Position numbers and translations under genes: made by a program
Assembly: GCA_004835665.1 (NCBI GenBank)
Contig: RBKR01000010.1
Location: forward strand, 682,001-746,000
DNA from: Phoma sp. XZ068
Lineage: Eukaryota; Ascomycota; Dothideomycetes; Pleosporales; Didymellaceae
Reading direction: 5' to 3'
DNA: 64,000 nt
Part shown: positions 61,068-64,000 of the stretch, piece by piece
Layout of the letters: each line of letters begins with the position of its first letter
Numbering within the stretch: the stretch's first letter is position 1
Notes under the pieces: model-generated
What the model was told of the DNA's origin: nothing
Seen by the model: only the letters and a program-made list of their open reading frames with translations
Databases searched by the model: none

Positions 61068-62768
61068 ATGTCTCAACAACACAACGCGCAATATCAACAA
61101 GACGAAGGTAGGGTCCAGCTTGCCCTTCTAGCCTATCGTTCAGATGAATTTCCAAGCCTGCGACGCGCTGCTGCAGCATTCAACGTTAATCATCATACCC
61201 TATCTAAACGTGCCAAGGGAATACCATTTCGACTCGAAACACGCGTGAACTGCCTCAAGCTTACTGCAATAGAGGAAGAGACGATTATCCAATACATACT
61301 TGACCTTGACGCGCGAGGCTTTGCGCCCCGGCTGTGTGAGGTGGCAGATATGGCTGATAAACTGTTGGGTGTGCGTGATGGAAAGCCAGTTGGCAAGCAC
61401 TGGGCTGCGCGCTTTGTGACGCGCTCAGATAGGCTCAAGATGGCGTTCAATCGAGCAAAGGATAGGCAGAGGATAATGCAGGAAGATCCTGAGGTCATTG
61501 GCGCGTGGTTCAAGTTGGTAGAGGATACCAAAGCCAAGTACGGCGTCCATGACGACGACGTGCACAACTTTGACGAGACTGGCTTCCAGATGGGCGTCAT
61601 TGGGTCCATGAAGGTCGTCACAGGCTCTGATAGACGTACTCGACCAGAGCTCGTTCAGCCAGGAGATCGCGAGTGGGTTACAGTCATCCAGAGTATCTGC
61701 GCTGCTGGCCACGCAACCCCGCCATTTATCATCTACAAAGGGCGTGTCCACATCTCTGCATGGTACGAGGAGGCAGATATACCGCGTAATTGGAAGCTCT
61801 CTGTCTCAGAGAACGGATGGACAAACAACGCGCTTGGCCTGGAGTGGTTGAAGCACTTTGACACGCATACAACAGCGCGTCAGGTGGGGGTATACCGGCT
61901 GCTCATTTTGGACGGTCACGAGAGCCACCTTAACCAGGAGTTCAAGGACTATTGCTTGGAGAACAAGATCCTTACGCTCTGTATGCCTCCCCATTCATCA
62001 CACATCCTCCAGCCACTTGATGTGGTCTGCTTCTCGCCATTGAAGCGGAAGTACTCCCAACGCGTCCGAGACTTGGCACGCCGACGCGTCTTCCACATCA
62101 ACAAGGAAGGCTTCCTACCTGCCTTCAAGGACGCGTTTTTTGACGTATTCACACAGGCTAATTGTCGAAAGGCCTTTGAGGCATCAGGACTAGTCCCTGT
62201 CAACGCGCAGGTAGTGTTGGATCGCCTGGAGACACGGTTGCGTACCCCGCCTCAACCCCCACTACCAACAACCCCGTGGCAGTCGAAGACTCCAAGCAAT
62301 ACGCATGAATTTGGGTCTCAGTCAAAGCTTGTGAGCGAGTCTTTTACTCGGTCACCAGTTGCTGCCCAAGCTGGCTTCTCACAGCTTGTAAAGGGAGCTG
62401 AACTAATGCTGCATCAAAATGCGCTTCTTGCTGCCCGCAATACTGAGCTTGAAGAGCAATTGGCAGTGATGACCAAGCGGAAAGGGCGCAAAAGGAAGCA
62501 GATTCAGCATGGGGGTACATTGGAGTATGGAGTAGGGTCAGCGCAGGTAGCTGCTGAGGCGTCTGTGGTGGCTTTGTCGTCCAAAAGGACTCGAGGTGGT
62601 GGTGATCAAGAAATAGCACAACCAGCTCTACGGCGCTGTGGGAACTGTGGAGGGACTGGGCACAACGCTCGTACGTGCAAAAAGGATTCAGAAGACACTT
62701 CTGAATCAGATGCGAGCACAAGGTTCATAGGATCCTTGTTTGATAGCGATGAATCTGATAATTCATAA
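61068..62768 (+). CDS. Pogo/Fot1-type transposase, element A3
   Basis: 566 aa, identical to the A1 and A2 products: helix-turn-helix at about 14-52, CENP-B-type region at about 65-130, D169/D282/D318, basic stretch 470-478, CCHC knuckle C524/C527/H532/C537, acidic C-terminus. It is intact, single exon, with its start 80 bp from the element end. It lies about 49 kb right of A2 in a different unit of the array and at a different site within the unit, so it is a separate insertion and not a by-product of unit duplication. Confidence 0.95.
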   Translation: MSQQHNAQYQQDEGRVQLALLAYRSDEFPSLRRAAAAFNVNHHTLSKRAKGIPFRLETRVNCLKLTAIEEETIIQYILDLDARGFAPRLCEVADMADKLLGVRDGKPVGKHWAARFVTRSDRLKMAFNRAKDRQRIMQEDPEVIGAWFKLVEDTKAKYGVHDDDVHNFDETGFQMGVIGSMKVVTGSDRRTRPELVQPGDREWVTVIQSICAAGHATPPFIIYKGRVHISAWYEEADIPRNWKLSVSENGWTNNALGLEWLKHFDTHTTARQVGVYRLLILDGHESHLNQEFKDYCLENKILTLCMPPHSSHILQPLDVVCFSPLKRKYSQRVRDLARRRVFHINKEGFLPAFKDAFFDVFTQANCRKAFEASGLVPVNAQVVLDRLETRLRTPPQPPLPTTPWQSKTPSNTHEFGSQSKLVSESFTRSPVAAQAGFSQLVKGAELMLHQNALLAARNTELEEQLAVMTKRKGRKRKQIQHGGTLEYGVGSAQVAAEASVVALSSKRTRGGGDQEIAQPALRRCGNCGGTGHNARTCKKDSEDTSESDASTRFIGSLFDSDESDNS

Positions 62769-62788
62769 CTAGTGTTAGTCGTGCCAAG

Positions 62789-62836
62789 AGATTTTGTCGC
62801 TCTCGGTGGGTTGTCGCTCTCGGTGGTGGTTTACGT
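62789..62836. repeat. Element A3 terminal inverted repeat, right
   Basis: 48 bp, perfect reverse complement of the left end, followed by TA and array sequence TAGATAATAG. Confidence 0.95.
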
Positions 62837-63730
62837 TATAGATAATAGTAAGGCCTAGTTATCTTATTACTAGTTAATATATATACTTAGGTATATTTCT
62901 ATAGTTTAATTTATTTTTTCTATTTATCTATCTATTTATAGATAATATATAGTTAATAGCTTTTTCTTAGTAACTATAGCTACTATAAGTATAGTCTAAT
63001 AGTTTAATATAAAGAGCTTATTTCTATTCCTAATAATTAATTCTAGTATACTATAATAGTAAATATTTCTATCTAGGAATACTTATATAAGCTACCCTAT
63101 AGTATAACTATAATAAAATAGTATTATTTCTACTACTTTAGTAAACCTTTTTCTATATAAGAAAGATTAAGTTATAGGTAGCTCTATTACTAATATTTCT
63201 CTATACTTAGTATAAGTACTATATTTACTCTATCTCTGTTGGTAATTGATATAGTTCTTAATAAATCTAGTAACCTTATTCTTTATATTAGAGAATATAT
63301 AGTATCTCTTAATAAGTTCTATTATTTATATAATTCTAGGGTATCTATAAGGTAGATTATTATAGTATTATATAATAATCCCAATCTATAATTCTTCTAG
63401 TACTACTATTAGTATATATTATTTCTACTAAACTTATATAATATTATTAAGCTACTAGGATAGTCCTAATAACCTATCTTTATTAACTCTAAGTGTAGTA
63501 AACTAATTAATAGTTTTTTTTCTCAAGCTAGGTTATATTATCTACTAAGTATATTAGCTCTACTATTATCTTTTCTTAGGGTATATAATTATAAAGAAGG
63601 TAGGTAGGGGGTAATAATATATAAAACTACTTTCTTCCTTGTCTTAGTAAGGGACCTAGATTACTAGAAAAAGATATTAATAATATAGATTTAGCTTTAG
63701 ATAATAAAGCTATATAATAGTATAGTTATT

Positions 63731-64000
63731 TAATACACTATAATATATAAGTAGTGTAATATAGTCTTATAGTATAAGTAAATAATAGAGTATACTACTG
63801 ATATTACTAGGTACCTTCTTAATACTAGAAGGTATACTACTATATATATCTATAGTACTTAGCTCTTTAGCCTTAGTAAATAGCAAGATTTATAATACTA
63901 GACTATTTAACTTCTTTAGCTCCTTAGAATTTATAATATTAGAATAGTAGTCTAGATTACTATTTAATACTACTCTTTTTAGTTTATTACCTCTCTTTAG
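63731..64000. repeat. Array unit 15, first 270 bp
   Basis: Matches the start of every unit and runs off the window, so the array is longer than seen here. Confidence 0.95.

Larger units (their letters stand above)
60988..62836 (+). mobile_element. Pogo/Fot1-type DNA transposon, element A copy 3
   Basis: 1849 bp, TA at 60986-60987 and 62837-62838. The empty site CTATAC-TA-TAGATAATAG is present in the other units (e.g. near 18065). Same orientation as A2. ATG offset, ORF length and protein are identical to A1 and A2. Confidence 0.96.
58338..63730. repeat. Array unit 14, carrying element A3
   Basis: 5393 bp; 3542 bp after removing A3 and one TA. A3 splits the integrase relic region at ATCTATAC-TA-TAGATAATAG. 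Confidence 0.95.
5789..64000. repeat. Head-to-tail array of a 3542-bp AT-rich unit, 14 periods plus a partial one
   Basis: The anchor TAATACACTATAAT recurs at 5801, 15423, 18961, 22502, 26044, 29582, 33121, 36661, 40203, 43745, 47283, 50823, 54365, 58338 and 63731. After subtracting nested insertions, spacings are 3538-3542 bp except one of 3973. The units are overwhelmingly A/T, dense in TA and stops in all frames, with only about three CpG per unit (CTACGCTAAC, TATATCGGTT, GTTACGTTT). No ORF above about 60 codons exists in the uninterrupted units. Each unit contains a degraded LTR, a degraded Gypsy pol on the minus strand and a foldback segment. The array continues off the right edge. Confidence 0.97.

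Noticed and set aside
15423..64000. Telomeric array
   Set aside because: No TTAGGG tandem runs; isolated TAGGG occurrences only.

Overview
The window is a transposon-built, gene-poor piece of a filamentous ascomycete (Pezizomycotina) genome. The pointers are a Tad1-like LINE, a fungal-type Ty1/Copia element, Fot1/pogo-type DNA transposons with TA target duplications, and very AT-rich DNA whose changes fit repeat-induced point mutation (RIP). A Dothideomycete would fit, but that is a guess. I see no host housekeeping gene, tRNA, rRNA or CRISPR array.

Layout. (1) 1-646, minus strand: the N-terminal part of a LINE ORF1, running off the left edge. (2) About 647-5788, plus strand: a Copia element with gag, protease, integrase, then reverse transcriptase and RNase H. 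It is broken by a TAG and a frame change, and its right end stops cleanly at 5788 against the AT-rich repeat. (3) 5789-64000: a head-to-tail array of a 3542-bp AT-rich unit, with 14 periods plus the start of a fifteenth. The first unit (5801-15422) carries four insertions: pogo-type element A1 (5818-7666), a solo LTR (9005-9513), A2 (9859-11707) and a related element B (11756-13617). The next eleven units (15423-54364) are uninterrupted. Unit 13 carries an imperfect internal duplication of about 433 bp. Unit 14 carries A3 (60988-62836). Sister units give the exact empty site for every nested insertion.

Main result. The array unit is not anonymous satellite DNA. Its minus strand still reads as a Ty3/Gypsy pol relic: the end of RNase H, the integrase zinc-binding region, the integrase core end and the integrase C-terminus. 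Stops and substitutions are mostly explained by C-to-T and G-to-A changes in CpA/TpG context. A 441-bp part of the unit is a degraded copy of the same LTR family that is present undamaged as the solo LTR. All units share the same scars and differ only by 1-2 base slips in homopolymer and TA runs. The dead, RIP-damaged retroelement was therefore amplified or homogenised after it was mutated.

The pogo-type elements look fresh: intact single-exon transposases with a D169/D282/D318 (DD35D) triad, perfect TIRs, and three A copies of identical length and protein. They carry no visible RIP damage despite sitting in a RIP-damaged array.
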